Shown: positions 25,897 to 33,764 of the stretch, piece by piece
Position numbering within the stretch: the first letter of the stretch is position 1
Layout of the letters: the number at the start of each line of letters is the position of its first letter
From: Fusobacterium sp. FSA-380-WT-3A
Lineage (GTDB): Bacteria; Fusobacteriota; Fusobacteriia; Fusobacteriales; Fusobacteriaceae
Assembly (NCBI RefSeq): GCF_012843705.1
Contig: NZ_JABAFQ010000020.1
Location: 1-33,805 of the forward strand
Length of the DNA stretch: 33,805 nt
Direction of reading: 5' to 3'
Notes under the pieces: generated by a model
The model's input: the letters and a program-made list of their open reading frames with translations, nothing else
Told to the model about the DNA's origin: nothing
The model's database searches: none
Made by a program: the position numbers and the translations under genes

Positions 25897-25929
25897 GTAG
25901 CACCCAAGTAGCACCCGAGTAGAACCCAA
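25897..25929. repeat. Three tandem 11-bp repeats, possible integrase arm-type sites
   Basis: GTAGCACCCAA, GTAGCACCCGA and GTAGAACCCAA directly abut. They are strikingly GC-rich against the surroundings and lie about 55 bp inside the left repeat, where arm-binding sites of tyrosine integrases are commonly found. Confidence 0.55.
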
Positions 25930-26059
25930 AAATTTTTGAGATAACTCTTTATAAAGTCTTGAATAAAAATGAAAAAATAAAAATTATTGAAAATTAGATT
26001 ATAAAATAAAAATGTGAAGATTTTATATACTATAAAAATATAAATCTTCACATTTATGA

Positions 26060-27395
26060 TTATTTATTTAATTTTTTTAAAGCTATATCAATAAGTTTTT
26101 TACTGTAGTCTGCCATAAATAAAGGTATGTTTAATAAATCATCATCAAGAGTTAAATTATCAAAAGAAAATCTAACTCTTAATTTTACATCATCTGAATA
26201 TTTTTCTTTGAATTTTAAAAGACTTTTACCTTTAGTATTTTTTTCTGCTTTGACTTCAATAGGGAGAATATCATTTTCATTTTGAATAATAAAATCTACT
26301 TCATAGACATTATCAGACCAGTATCTAGGAGAAACTTCAAATTGAGGTATCAAACTTTGAAGTATATAGTTTTCTGTTAAAGCTCCTTTAAATTCTGTAA
26401 AAAGTCTATTTCCCTCTCCAAAAGCAGTTGGAGAAAGTAAAGAAAGTCTATTTAATAAACCAACATCTACTAAATATATTTTAAAAGCAGATAAATCATC
26501 ATAAGCTGATAAAGGTATTCTAGGAGCTGAACTTCTATATACTTTAGAAACTAAGTTAGCATTTACTAACCATTGAAGAGTGTCTTCATATTCTCTAGCC
26601 CTTGCTCCTTCTTTGACAACTTTATATATAAACTTTTTATTTTCTCTACTAAGTTGAGATGGAATTGATTTCCAAATCATAGAAATTTTAGGAAATTCTT
26701 TTACATTAGGATGTTTTGCAAAATCTCTCTCATAAGCTTCTATAATATTATTCAAACTTTTTATCATTAAATCAGTATCTCTTTCTTTAGTTCACATATA
26801 TACTGGCTCAGGCATACCACCAGTTATATAATACATTTTTAATTTTTCATATAAAGGATTATAGAAAGCGTCAGGTATTTTTTCAATATCATCAATACTA
26901 TCTAAAAAAAGTTTAAGATTTTCATCTCCATTTGCTAATAAAAATTCACTAAATGTCATAGGATAAATATTTAAGAAATCAACTTTTCCAACTGGAAAAG
27001 AAGAAGGTTTAGCTAATGTTATTCCTAGAAGAGAACCAGCACAAGCTATATGATACTCTGGAGCATTTTCATAAAAGTATTTAAGAGAGTTTATAACTTC
27101 TGGACAATCTTGTACTTCATCAAATATTATTAAAGTATTATTAGGTTCTATTTTTTGATTACTTATAAGCATAAGATTTTGTAGTATTCTATTTATATCT
27201 TTAGTAGTTTCAAAAAATTGACGATATTCAATATTTTCATCAAAGTTAAAGTAAGCTACATTATTATAATATAAGTTTCCAAATTCTTTTAAAATCCAAG
27301 TTTTTCCTACTTGTCTACCCCCTTTTAAAATAAGAGGCTTTCTATATTTTGAATTTTTCCCATTTTATCAAATCATCTAATATAAATCTTTTCAT
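26060..27395 (-). pseudogene. AAA-family ATPase with DUF4143 domain, broken by a frameshift and a stop
   Basis: Reconstructed as a 444-residue protein. It starts at ATG 27393-27395 with ribosome site AGGAGG. The N-terminus MKRFILDDLIKW is followed by a Walker A, GGRQVGKTW, and a Walker B, TLIIFDEVQDCP; the C-terminal half is the DUF4143 nuclease-like region (VDFIIQNENDILPIEVKAEK). Two lesions are visible. One extra G (CCC instead of CC at 27359-27361) shifts the frame after codon 12. A TGA at 26792-26794 interrupts the sequence after GGMPEPVYM, where a Trp codon (TGG) would restore reading. Frame is otherwise kept across both parts. Family members are common in anaerobes with unknown function. 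It lies inside the element remnant and has no apparent partner. Confidence 0.85.
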
Positions 27396-27438
27396 AATGA
27401 ACCTCCTAACTATTTATTATATTATATCACATTATTTA

Positions 27439-28382
27439 TTATTTTATTAGTTCAACATTTTTTCTAAGTTCTTCTATATCCTTACGAGTATATATTTTTC
27501 AGTAGTAATATAGCTTTCATGTCCTATCATTTTCTTAATAGCAGTAGCATTAGCATTGGCATTACTAAGAAGTGTAGCAAAAGTATGACGACAATCGTGT
27601 GGTCTATGTTTCATGTTTAATTGTTCCATGATAGGAAGAAACTTTTCTCTATAGTAATTATCATACTTCATTTTTTGACCTTTAAAGTTAAGAATTAGAT
27701 ATTTATTATTTTTATTGTATCTATTTTTAATTAAAGGAAATATCTTAGGATGTATGGGAATTAATCTGTTTTTACCTGCTTCTGTTTTTAATCCTCCAGT
27801 CATAGTCATATTGATAAGGTCTATATTCTTAGTTTCAAGTTCTAATAATTCTCCTATTCTAAAGCCACTATATATCATAATAAGAATAGTATCTATAAAC
27901 TCAATATCAAGCAAATATTTCCATAGTATTTCTATTTCTTTATTACTAAATGGTTCTCTTTTATTTTCTGTAGTATTTTTTCCAATATCTACAAATGAAC
28001 TATAATCTTTAGTAATAATATCATTCTGCATAGCATAAGCAAACATTTGTCCGAATAGGTATTTTATTTTTCTTTTGGTTGATTGTCCTTTTGAACAGTT
28101 ATCCATAGCTTCTTGCAAATGTCTAGTTTTAATGTCTTTCATTTTCATAGGATGAAGTTTTTCAACATTGTCATAGGCTGATTGATAACCAAGAATAGCA
28201 GAATGACTAACTTTTGAATATTTTATTTTACTCCATTTTTCATAAATATCTTTAAAAGTTATATTAGCTAATTCAATATCATAAGGAGTATCTAATATTA
28301 GTTTTTCATACTTAAAATTTTTCTTAATAAAAGCAAAGTCATTGATAATGAAAAAATTGGATTTTAAAGAGATATATCAAGG
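27439..28382 (-). pseudogene. Tyrosine recombinase/integrase, truncated and frameshifted
   Basis: Remnant of a phage/ICE-type integrase. The SAM-like core-binding domain (TFKDIYEKWSKIKYSK, HSAILGYQSAYDNVEKL) is open from 28382 but has no start codon, and an in-frame TGA closes the upstream side; the N-terminal arm-binding domain is missing. Catalytic residues are still readable: Arg in YSGFRIGELLEL, Lys in GGLKTEAGKNR, HxxR in HDCRHTFATLL, His in KMIGHES and Tyr in TTEKY. Just after that Tyr a TA dinucleotide insertion (near 27490) shifts the frame to an early stop at 27474; removing it restores YTRKDIEELRKNVELIK ending at 27439. The gene is therefore probably inactive. It sits beside the right flanking repeat. 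Confidence 0.88.
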
Positions 28383-28419
28383 ATTATACTATATATAATT
28401 GTTTTAATATCTTTTTTTT

Positions 28420-28460
28420 AAGATAATTTTTATATACAATACTTTACAAGTTTTGTGTTT
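28420..28460. repeat. Right flanking repeat (attR-like)
   Basis: AAGATAATTTT then TATATACAAT and ACTTTACAAGTTTTGTGTTT repeats the rpsI stop-codon and terminator region of 25790-25844. In the 24 bp of the terminator portion the five differences are all T here for C there. Confidence 0.55.
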
Positions 28461-28560
28461 ATATTTTTTGATTTTCTAAATTAAAGAATAAAATAAATAA
28501 TTTAGAATAGAGTAAAATAATAAATTAAAAAGAAAAGATAAATGTATAAAAAACTATTTA
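28461..28560. other. AT-rich spacer right of the element remnant
   Basis: Part of the 307-base gap between the integrase pseudogene and the MORN lipoprotein gene. The first bases (TTTTTTGATTTTCTAAA) still resemble the sequence after the rpsI terminator; the rest is A-rich with no ORF or clear structure. Confidence 0.5.
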
Positions 28561-28589
28561 TTGATTTTTTTATATAATTGTAGTATACT
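28561..28589 (+). promoter_or_regulatory. Promoter of the MORN-repeat lipoprotein gene
   Basis: TTGATT (28561-28566), 17-bp spacer, TATACT (28584-28589). Start near 28596, about 94 nt before the ATG. Confidence 0.8.
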
Positions 28590-28616
28590 TTTTAAGTAAG
28601 TGAACATTAATTGAAG

Positions 28617-28648
28617 AAATAGGAGTTCAAATAAGGACTTCTATTTTT
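28617..28648 (+). terminator. Intrinsic terminator in the MORN gene leader
   Basis: 12-bp stem AAATAGGAGTTC / GGACTTCTATTT with two G-U pairs, 6-nt loop and a T-rich tail. It lies between the promoter and the start codon at 28690, so it either attenuates the gene or ends a short RNA of about 50 nt. Confidence 0.75.
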
Positions 28649-28689
28649 ATTATTATTTTATAAAAAATAATTAAAGATGGAGATTAAAG

Positions 28690-29916
28690 ATGAAAAAAAT
28701 TCAGATAATTTTATTGAGTTTAATATTATTAAGTTGTGAAACAAAGGAAATTACAAAAGATAAAATAGAGTATAAAAATGATTCTGTTTATATCAAGAAT
28801 ACAGATAAACTTTATACAGGAAAGCTTGTAGATAATACTAATGGGATAAAAATAAAAGTAAATATAAAAAAGGGTAAAATTAACGGGGAATATATATCAG
28901 TTTATGAAAATGGGAATATTTCTGTAAAAACATACTATAAAGATGGAAAGAAAGATGGAGAATATGTTTCTTATTATGAAGATGGAAATATTTATAGTAA
29001 ATGTAATTATAATATGGGAAAATTAAATGGGAAATATATTTCTTATTATGAAAATGGTAATGTTTTAAAAGAAATTGAATTAGAAAATAATAATTTTTCT
29101 AGTTATATAGAATATTATGAAAATGGAAACATGAAGATTCAACTTCAAAATATTATGTATAAAGATGAATATACAGAGTATTATGAAAATGGAAATTTAA
29201 AATTAAAGAGAGAATATACAATAGATGGAATTTTAAGTTTACAAAATAATTATGATGAAAATAATAATATAATCTCAAATTCTTATTATTCTCCAGTTCC
29301 TAAAGTAAAGGAAGTAAAAAAAATAGAAAAATATAACAGCATAATTTCTCCAGAAGAACTGATAGGAAATATATTAAAAGATAAAATAGAAATAGAAGAT
29401 AAAAATGTACAAGAATCAGTAAAAATTTTATACAATGAAGAACAAGAAAAATTAAAAACTATATTTTATTTTATAGAGAATGATAAAAATGTTGGAATGT
29501 TTGAGGGTTATCCACGTAAATTGTTAGGAACTCCAAGACAAGAATTTATTTATAGAGATGGAATTATTTTTAAAGTTATAGAAACAGTATTGTATCCAGA
29601 TATGGATGGGAAAAAAGATTGTAGTATAATGGAAATCAACATAGTAAATGGTATGAAAAATGGAAAAGTTATAGAGAAAGGAAAATATTTTAAATCAGAA
29701 TATACATATGTAGACAATCTTCTTCAAGGGAATGGAGTAACATATTTTTTAGATGGTAGGGTATTGAAGTATTTAAATAAAGATGGAAAAAGAGATGGAA
29801 AAGCAGTACTTTATTATCCAGATGGAACAAGGGAAGAATTTGTTTATAAAGATGGAATTACTAGTGATGAGAAAATATATTATAATAAACTTGGGGAAAT
29901 AGAAAAATTAAAATAA
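28690..29916 (+). CDS. MORN-repeat (YwqK-like) lipoprotein
   Basis: A 408-residue exported lipoprotein: signal peptide with lipobox LLSC (Cys16), then two blocks of MORN_2-type repeats. The first block (about 60-185) contains VYENGN, YYEDGN, YYENGN, YYENGN and YYENGN; the second (about 280-400) contains YFLDGR and YYPDGT, each with the K-DGKxDG turn. A region of about 90 residues without repeats separates them. Such repeats form beta-hairpin stacks of unknown function in many fusobacterial and Bacteroidetes surface proteins; the YwqK family is linked to polymorphic-toxin immunity in some bacteria, but no toxin gene is nearby. Transcription passes a leader terminator and ends at 29920-29951. 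Confidence 0.85.
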   Translation: MKKIQIILLSLILLSCETKEITKDKIEYKNDSVYIKNTDKLYTGKLVDNTNGIKIKVNIKKGKINGEYISVYENGNISVKTYYKDGKKDGEYVSYYEDGNIYSKCNYNMGKLNGKYISYYENGNVLKEIELENNNFSSYIEYYENGNMKIQLQNIMYKDEYTEYYENGNLKLKREYTIDGILSLQNNYDENNNIISNSYYSPVPKVKEVKKIEKYNSIISPEELIGNILKDKIEIEDKNVQESVKILYNEEQEKLKTIFYFIENDKNVGMFEGYPRKLLGTPRQEFIYRDGIIFKVIETVLYPDMDGKKDCSIMEINIVNGMKNGKVIEKGKYFKSEYTYVDNLLQGNGVTYFLDGRVLKYLNKDGKRDGKAVLYYPDGTREEFVYKDGITSDEKIYYNKLGEIEKLK

Positions 29917-29919
29917 ATA

Positions 29920-29951
29920 AAAAAAGGGAAGGACTAATCCTTACCTTTTTT
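29920..29951 (+). terminator. Intrinsic terminator of the MORN gene
   Basis: Stem AAAAAAGG / CCTTTTTT plus AAGGA / TCCTT with one internal G-A mismatch, loop CTAA, T-run. Confidence 0.85.
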
Positions 29952-30061
29952 ATGTAATCATATGTCTGACAACATCTGGATCCTATTTTATATTTTTATA
30001 ATTGTTAAATAAATTTACTGTTTATATAATTTTCATCTTTATTGATTTTTATGAAGAAACC

Positions 30062-30556
30062 CTATTTAAGAGTAACTTTCATTAATAAATCTCCTGGTCG
30101 TACTATTCCTTTAGCAACAATCTCAATAGATTCTACAATATCCATATTTGTAATTAAAATAGGAGTTTTTACTGATGGAACATTATTTTTTATAAACTCT
30201 AAATCATATTTCACTAGTTTAGTTCTTTTTTTTACTGTAGTTGAATCACAAACTTTTACTAGACCTTTTTTATCTAATTTTACAGTATCAACACCAAAGT
30301 GTACAATTAATTCTAATCCATTAGTAGTTTCAATACTAACAGCATGATAAGTTCCAAATATATCTATTTCACCATCAACAGGACAATAGATGGCACCTGG
30401 TAATGGGTCAATAGCACAACCATCTCCTATCATTTTTTGAGAAAATGCTTCATCTGGAACTTCTTCTAAAGGAATAACCTTTCCTACTAGTGGAGAATAT
30501 ATTTCTACAACTTTTTTACTATCTTTTTTAGGTTTAAAAAAATCAAATAATCCCAT
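30062..30556 (-). CDS. crr: PTS glucose-type EIIA component
   Basis: A 164-residue soluble EIIA(Glc)-domain protein of the phosphotransferase system. It accepts phosphate from HPr on His86 (NGLELIVHFGVDTV) and passes it to an EIIB; His71 (GTYHAVSIET) is the second active-site histidine. The core motifs SPLVGKVIPLEEVPDEAFSQ and IGDGCAIDP are typical. It is a free single-domain protein like E. coli Crr, with no EIIBC gene in this window, so it probably serves several sugar permeases. It follows the sulfatase-maturase gene on the same strand, separated by 60 bases containing a hairpin without a T-run. It may therefore be partly co-transcribed. Ribosome site AAGGAG. Confidence 0.95.
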   Translation of the reverse strand: MGLFDFFKPKKDSKKVVEIYSPLVGKVIPLEEVPDEAFSQKMIGDGCAIDPLPGAIYCPVDGEIDIFGTYHAVSIETTNGLELIVHFGVDTVKLDKKGLVKVCDSTTVKKRTKLVKYDLEFIKNNVPSVKTPILITNMDIVESIEIVAKGIVRPGDLLMKVTLK

Positions 30557-30583
30557 ATAAAAATCTCCTTATTTAATTTTGGG

Positions 30584-30612
30584 AGAGGGATGACAATAAT
30601 TATCATCCCTCT
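30584..30612. other. Intergenic hairpin between the sulfatase maturase and crr genes
   Basis: Perfect 10-bp stem AGAGGGATGA / TCATCCCTCT, 9-nt loop. In the minus-strand transcript it is not followed by a T-run, so it looks like an mRNA-stability or processing hairpin, or a weak terminator, separating maturase and crr expression. Confidence 0.7.
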
Positions 30613-30616
30613 TTAT

Positions 30617-31855
30617 CTATTTTTCAGTAGTGGTTTTATTAGTGTCATTTAATTTAGTTATAGCTTGAGGAAATAATATCCAAGGTATTTCTTTTTCTTT
30701 AAATTGTATCATTAAATTTAATCCTGGAGTTACATGCTCAAATATACTTTGATAAGCTTCACAGAAATAACTTATTCTTTCTTTATTATCATTGATATTT
30801 ACAAATCTATGTTTAGGACAACCACCATGACATAATTCCAACCATTTACATTCTTTACATTTTGAACTTATCTCTTTTTTTAAATCAGATAGTTTTTTAG
30901 TTTTTGCTTCAATTTCATTTAAAGAAAAATCTTTGAAACTACCTATTTTAAATTTATCTTCTGGATAAACAAAATGGTCACATTGATAAATGATACCATC
31001 ATTTTCAAGAGCTAAGTTATTTCCCCCACAAGCTTCTTTGAAAACACATAGTGTTTGCTCAAATCCTCCAAGTCTTGAAAGTAAAGAATCGAACATACGA
31101 ATAGATATATTCAAAATATCTTTTTTTATCCATTCGTCAAATATTGTATTCATAAATTTAGCATAGTCTTCTGGTTTTACAGAGAATGAAGTTGGTTTAG
31201 CAATAAAGTTTTTATCATCTATCCATGCAGGTTTATAATTTTCATCCACATCTTCTGTTTCTATAACAGGTATAAACTGCATAAATCTAACTCCAATAGC
31301 TTTTAAATAATTATAAACTTCTAAAGGATATTTAACATTAAAATTATTAACTACAGTAAGAGTATTATATTCGACTTTATATTCTTCTAAGAATCTAATA
31401 CCCCTAGAAACTTCTCTAAATGTCCCTCTATTATCAGCTGTTCTTCTATAAATATTATGAAACTCTTGATCTCCATCTATAGATACTCCAATTAAAAATT
31501 CGTTCTTTTTAAAGAATTTTGCCCATTGTTCATTGATTAACATACCATTAGTTTGTATAGAGTTATGAATTTTCTTGTTAAAGATTCTTGCAAGATTTAT
31601 TTGATGACTAACTATTTTTTTATAGAAATCAAGTCCTGCTAAAAGAGGTTCACCACCTTGCCATGTGAAATATACATCTTCTGTTGGAGATTCTATTATT
31701 CTTTTTTCTATAAATTTTTTAGCAAGTTCAATATCCATTACTCTAGTTCTTTTATTATCTTTTGAAGTCATGAAATCTTGCTTTTCTAAATAGAAACAAT
31801 ATTTACATGCTGTATTACAATAAAAACTAGTGGGTTTAATCATGAAATTTAACAT
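30617..31855 (-). CDS. Anaerobic sulfatase-maturating radical SAM enzyme (anSME)
   Basis: A 412-residue cytoplasmic enzyme that oxidises the active-site Cys or Ser of sulfatases to formylglycine without oxygen. The radical-SAM cluster motif CNTACKYC gives C13, C17 and C20 (CxxxCxxC). The central TIM-barrel motif YFTWQGGEPLLAG follows. The SPASM domain with two auxiliary 4Fe-4S clusters is seen in C-terminal cysteines: FKEACGGNNLALENDG, IYQCDHF, and CKECKWLELCHGGCPKHR. It begins 24 bases downstream of the sulfatase gene, with ribosome site GGAGG, so enzyme and substrate are encoded together. Full length for the anSME family (about 370-415). Confidence 0.95.
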   Translation of the reverse strand: MLNFMIKPTSFYCNTACKYCFYLEKQDFMTSKDNKRTRVMDIELAKKFIEKRIIESPTEDVYFTWQGGEPLLAGLDFYKKIVSHQINLARIFNKKIHNSIQTNGMLINEQWAKFFKKNEFLIGVSIDGDQEFHNIYRRTADNRGTFREVSRGIRFLEEYKVEYNTLTVVNNFNVKYPLEVYNYLKAIGVRFMQFIPVIETEDVDENYKPAWIDDKNFIAKPTSFSVKPEDYAKFMNTIFDEWIKKDILNISIRMFDSLLSRLGGFEQTLCVFKEACGGNNLALENDGIIYQCDHFVYPEDKFKIGSFKDFSLNEIEAKTKKLSDLKKEISSKCKECKWLELCHGGCPKHRFVNINDNKERISYFCEAYQSIFEHVTPGLNLMIQFKEKEIPWILFPQAITKLNDTNKTTTEK

Positions 31856-31878
31856 TTTTTATTTCCTCCATTAAAAAA

Positions 31879-33558
31879 CTATTTAGTAGGTTCTGTTGCT
31901 TTAACTAATTGTTTGTATTTAGGAACATTATTAGCTGTGTTAGGTTTTACAGCTTTAGTAGTTAAGTATGTTCTCATTTTAGCTTTTAATTCTTTTACAA
32001 CTTGTGGATGTTTTTTAATTACATTGTTAATTTCTTGTGGGTCATTTACAGAATCGTAAAGAGCATAAGAATTATCTCCAACATAATAGTGTAATGTCCA
32101 GTTATTATCTCTTACTGTCCAAGAGAATTCTGATAAACTTTCCATGTATGGGTTAACTGGATAATAATCTGATTCTCCAGTTACATATTTATCATAATCT
32201 CTCCAGAATGGAATGTTAATTGGATCCCAGTGGAATGCTCTAGGTTGTGCCCAATATAATTCTTTATGAGGATTTCCTTGTTCCTCTCCTTTTAAGTAAG
32301 GCATTAAGTCAACACCATCAATTTTAGCTTTCCATTCAGCTGGTATTTCAATTCCTGCAGCAGATAATGCTGTTGGCATATAGTCTATAGTAGATACCAT
32401 TTTTTCATATTTTCCTGGTTTTAATCCTTCTGGCCAAGTAATGAATCCAGGGATATGAACTCCACCATTGAATGTTTCTCCTTTATTTCCGTGGAATATT
32501 CCATTCATTGGTAATGGAGCATCAATAACTGAACCATTATCAGAGAAGAACATTATGATAGTATTTTCAAATTTTCCTGATTTTTTAAGTTCTTTTATGA
32601 TTCTTCCTACGTTTTGGTCAACTGCGTAAATAGATTCATAGTATTTATCTACTTCTTCATTTCCTGTATCAAATATTCTATATTTTTTAGGAGCATGTTG
32701 CTCTAAAGGAATATGAGGTGCGTTATAAGCTAAGTATACAAAGAATGGTTCATCTCCAGCTTTTTTAATTCTTCCTATTGCTTCATCAGTTAATTGGTCA
32801 GTGATGTATCCTTTAGCAGGTGTAACTTCTCTGTTTTTGAATAAGCTTGGAGAATTATAATATGCGGTTCCTGCAGCATGGAATCCCATGAAGTAATCAA
32901 ATCCTCTGTTTTGAGGTTGGAATGGCTCATCACAGAATGTAGTAAAGTTATCATGATAATCTCTTGTTTGTTTTTCTTTAGGAACTGGTACATTAGTAAT
33001 TCTTCCTAAGTGCCATTTTCCTATAGCTGATGTACTATATCCATGATTTTGGAATAATTCAGCTAAGAATTTATGGTCTACAGATACACCATCTTGTGCG
33101 TCATCATTACTATAAATTCCAAATCTTGAAGGATATTCAGAAGTCATAAATGCAGCTCTTGATGGTCCACTAACTCCATGACATACGAAGTCTTGAGTAA
33201 GCATAATACCTTGATCTTGTAACTTTCTTAAGTTAGGAGTAGATTTTTTAGCAGCTTCTATAGCTTTGTCTACATCTACTTTATATCTGTCAGGAATAAC
33301 TTTTTCAGCAAGAACTTTTTTATCAAAAGCCTTTTCATCAAAGTTTAATTGTCCATAACCTAAGTCATCCATAGAAATAATAATTACATTTGGTTTACCT
33401 TGAGTTTTATACTCAGTAGGTACGAAGCTTTTGTTAAAAGCAACGTTTGTAGCTGTCCCCTTATCTTTTACATTTGTTGTAGCAGAAAAACTAGTAGTGG
33501 CAAGTGCTCCAAGTAACATAACACCTAGATACTTTGTTCCATTTTTCCAATTTAACAT
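31879..33558 (-). CDS. Secreted serine-type sulfatase
   Basis: A 559-residue exported arylsulfatase-family hydrolase. Residues 1-25 are a signal peptide (LGVMLLGALATTSFSA). Metal ligands D64/D65 are in SMDDLGYGQ; the modified residue is Ser130 in SGPSRAAFMTSEYPSR, the S-x-P-S-R form that needs conversion to formylglycine. Further signatures are IGKWHLG, FSDNGS, HGNKG and the C-terminal sulfatase segment KELYWAQP. Serine rather than cysteine at this position fits maturation by the adjacent anaerobic enzyme. The substrate (host mucin or glycosaminoglycan sulfate, or an aryl sulfate) is unknown. Transcribed from a consensus promoter at 33637-33665 with a leader containing alternative hairpins; ribosome site GGGGTG. 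Confidence 0.94.
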   Translation of the reverse strand: MLNWKNGTKYLGVMLLGALATTSFSATTNVKDKGTATNVAFNKSFVPTEYKTQGKPNVIIISMDDLGYGQLNFDEKAFDKKVLAEKVIPDRYKVDVDKAIEAAKKSTPNLRKLQDQGIMLTQDFVCHGVSGPSRAAFMTSEYPSRFGIYSNDDAQDGVSVDHKFLAELFQNHGYSTSAIGKWHLGRITNVPVPKEKQTRDYHDNFTTFCDEPFQPQNRGFDYFMGFHAAGTAYYNSPSLFKNREVTPAKGYITDQLTDEAIGRIKKAGDEPFFVYLAYNAPHIPLEQHAPKKYRIFDTGNEEVDKYYESIYAVDQNVGRIIKELKKSGKFENTIIMFFSDNGSVIDAPLPMNGIFHGNKGETFNGGVHIPGFITWPEGLKPGKYEKMVSTIDYMPTALSAAGIEIPAEWKAKIDGVDLMPYLKGEEQGNPHKELYWAQPRAFHWDPINIPFWRDYDKYVTGESDYYPVNPYMESLSEFSWTVRDNNWTLHYYVGDNSYALYDSVNDPQEINNVIKKHPQVVKELKAKMRTYLTTKAVKPNTANNVPKYKQLVKATEPTK

Positions 33559-33580
33559 AATGTCACCCCTTTTATTTAAT

Positions 33581-33624
33581 GTTCTTTTTTAGAACGAAAT
33601 TATCTACATTGATATGTAGGTTCT
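33581..33624 (-). promoter_or_regulatory. Sulfatase mRNA leader with alternative hairpins
   Basis: In the leader RNA, AGAAC occurs at 33620-33624 and again at 33581-33585, with GTTCT at 33591-33595 able to pair with either one. The first choice encloses the hairpin CTACAT-ATCA-ATGTAG (33604-33619). The stems are short, so a regulatory role is tentative. Confidence 0.35.
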
Positions 33625-33636
33625 TTTAGTGATATA

Positions 33637-33665
33637 ATCATACATCTTTTTTAGAAAAAAGTCAA
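33637..33665 (-). promoter_or_regulatory. Promoter of the sulfatase operon
   Basis: Minus strand TTGACT (33660-33665), 17-bp spacer, TATGAT (33637-33642). Start near 33630. Confidence 0.8.
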
Positions 33666-33736
33666 TAGAAAATGTAAAATAAATTCAAAATTACATAAAA
33701 ATATGTACATAATTGTAAAAAAAAATTCAAAAAAAC

Positions 33737-33764
33737 TTGCTTTTTATAAAAAATATAATATAAT
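33737..33764 (+). promoter_or_regulatory. Putative promoter for a gene beyond the window
   Basis: TTGCTT (33737-33742), 16-bp spacer, TATAAT (33759-33764), reading out of the right edge. Confidence 0.4.

Larger units (their letters stand above)
25790..28460. mobile_element. Degenerate integrated element downstream of rpsI
   Basis: About 2.6 kb flanked by imperfect direct repeats and holding a broken tyrosine integrase next to the right repeat, a broken DUF4143 ATPase, and tandem 11-bp repeats next to the left repeat. The 3' ends of ribosomal-protein genes are known insertion sites for integrative elements. No conjugation, replication or phage structural gene is left, so the type of parent element cannot be told. 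Confidence 0.6.

Noticed and set aside
25897-25929. Short CRISPR array
   Set aside because: The three 11-bp units abut without spacers and no cas gene is present.
25785-26051. 88-codon minus-strand open frame left of the ATPase pseudogene
   Set aside because: Low-complexity AT-rich translation (runs of F, I, Y, N), no ribosome site, overlaps the rpsI terminator and the tandem repeats.
26792-26794. TGA in the ATPase gene as selenocysteine or UGA-Trp recoding
   Set aside because: Other genes here end in TGA-free or normal stops and use TGG for Trp; no SECIS-like hairpin is evident, and the same gene has a frameshift.
27485-27495. Programmed frameshift in the integrase
   Set aside because: No slippery heptamer at the site; a TA dinucleotide insertion and a missing N-terminus fit decay better.
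28890-29880. Repeated YYENGN/YYPDGT-coding segments as DNA repeats
   Set aside because: The repetition is at protein level (MORN_2 units) with diverged DNA; it is not a separate repeat element.
30042-30347. Plus-strand open frame opposite crr
   Set aside because: Antisense to conserved EIIA motifs; no promoter or ribosome site.
32790-32993. Minus-strand open frame overlapping the sulfatase gene in another frame
   Set aside because: Out-of-frame shadow of the sulfatase coding sequence with no independent start signal.
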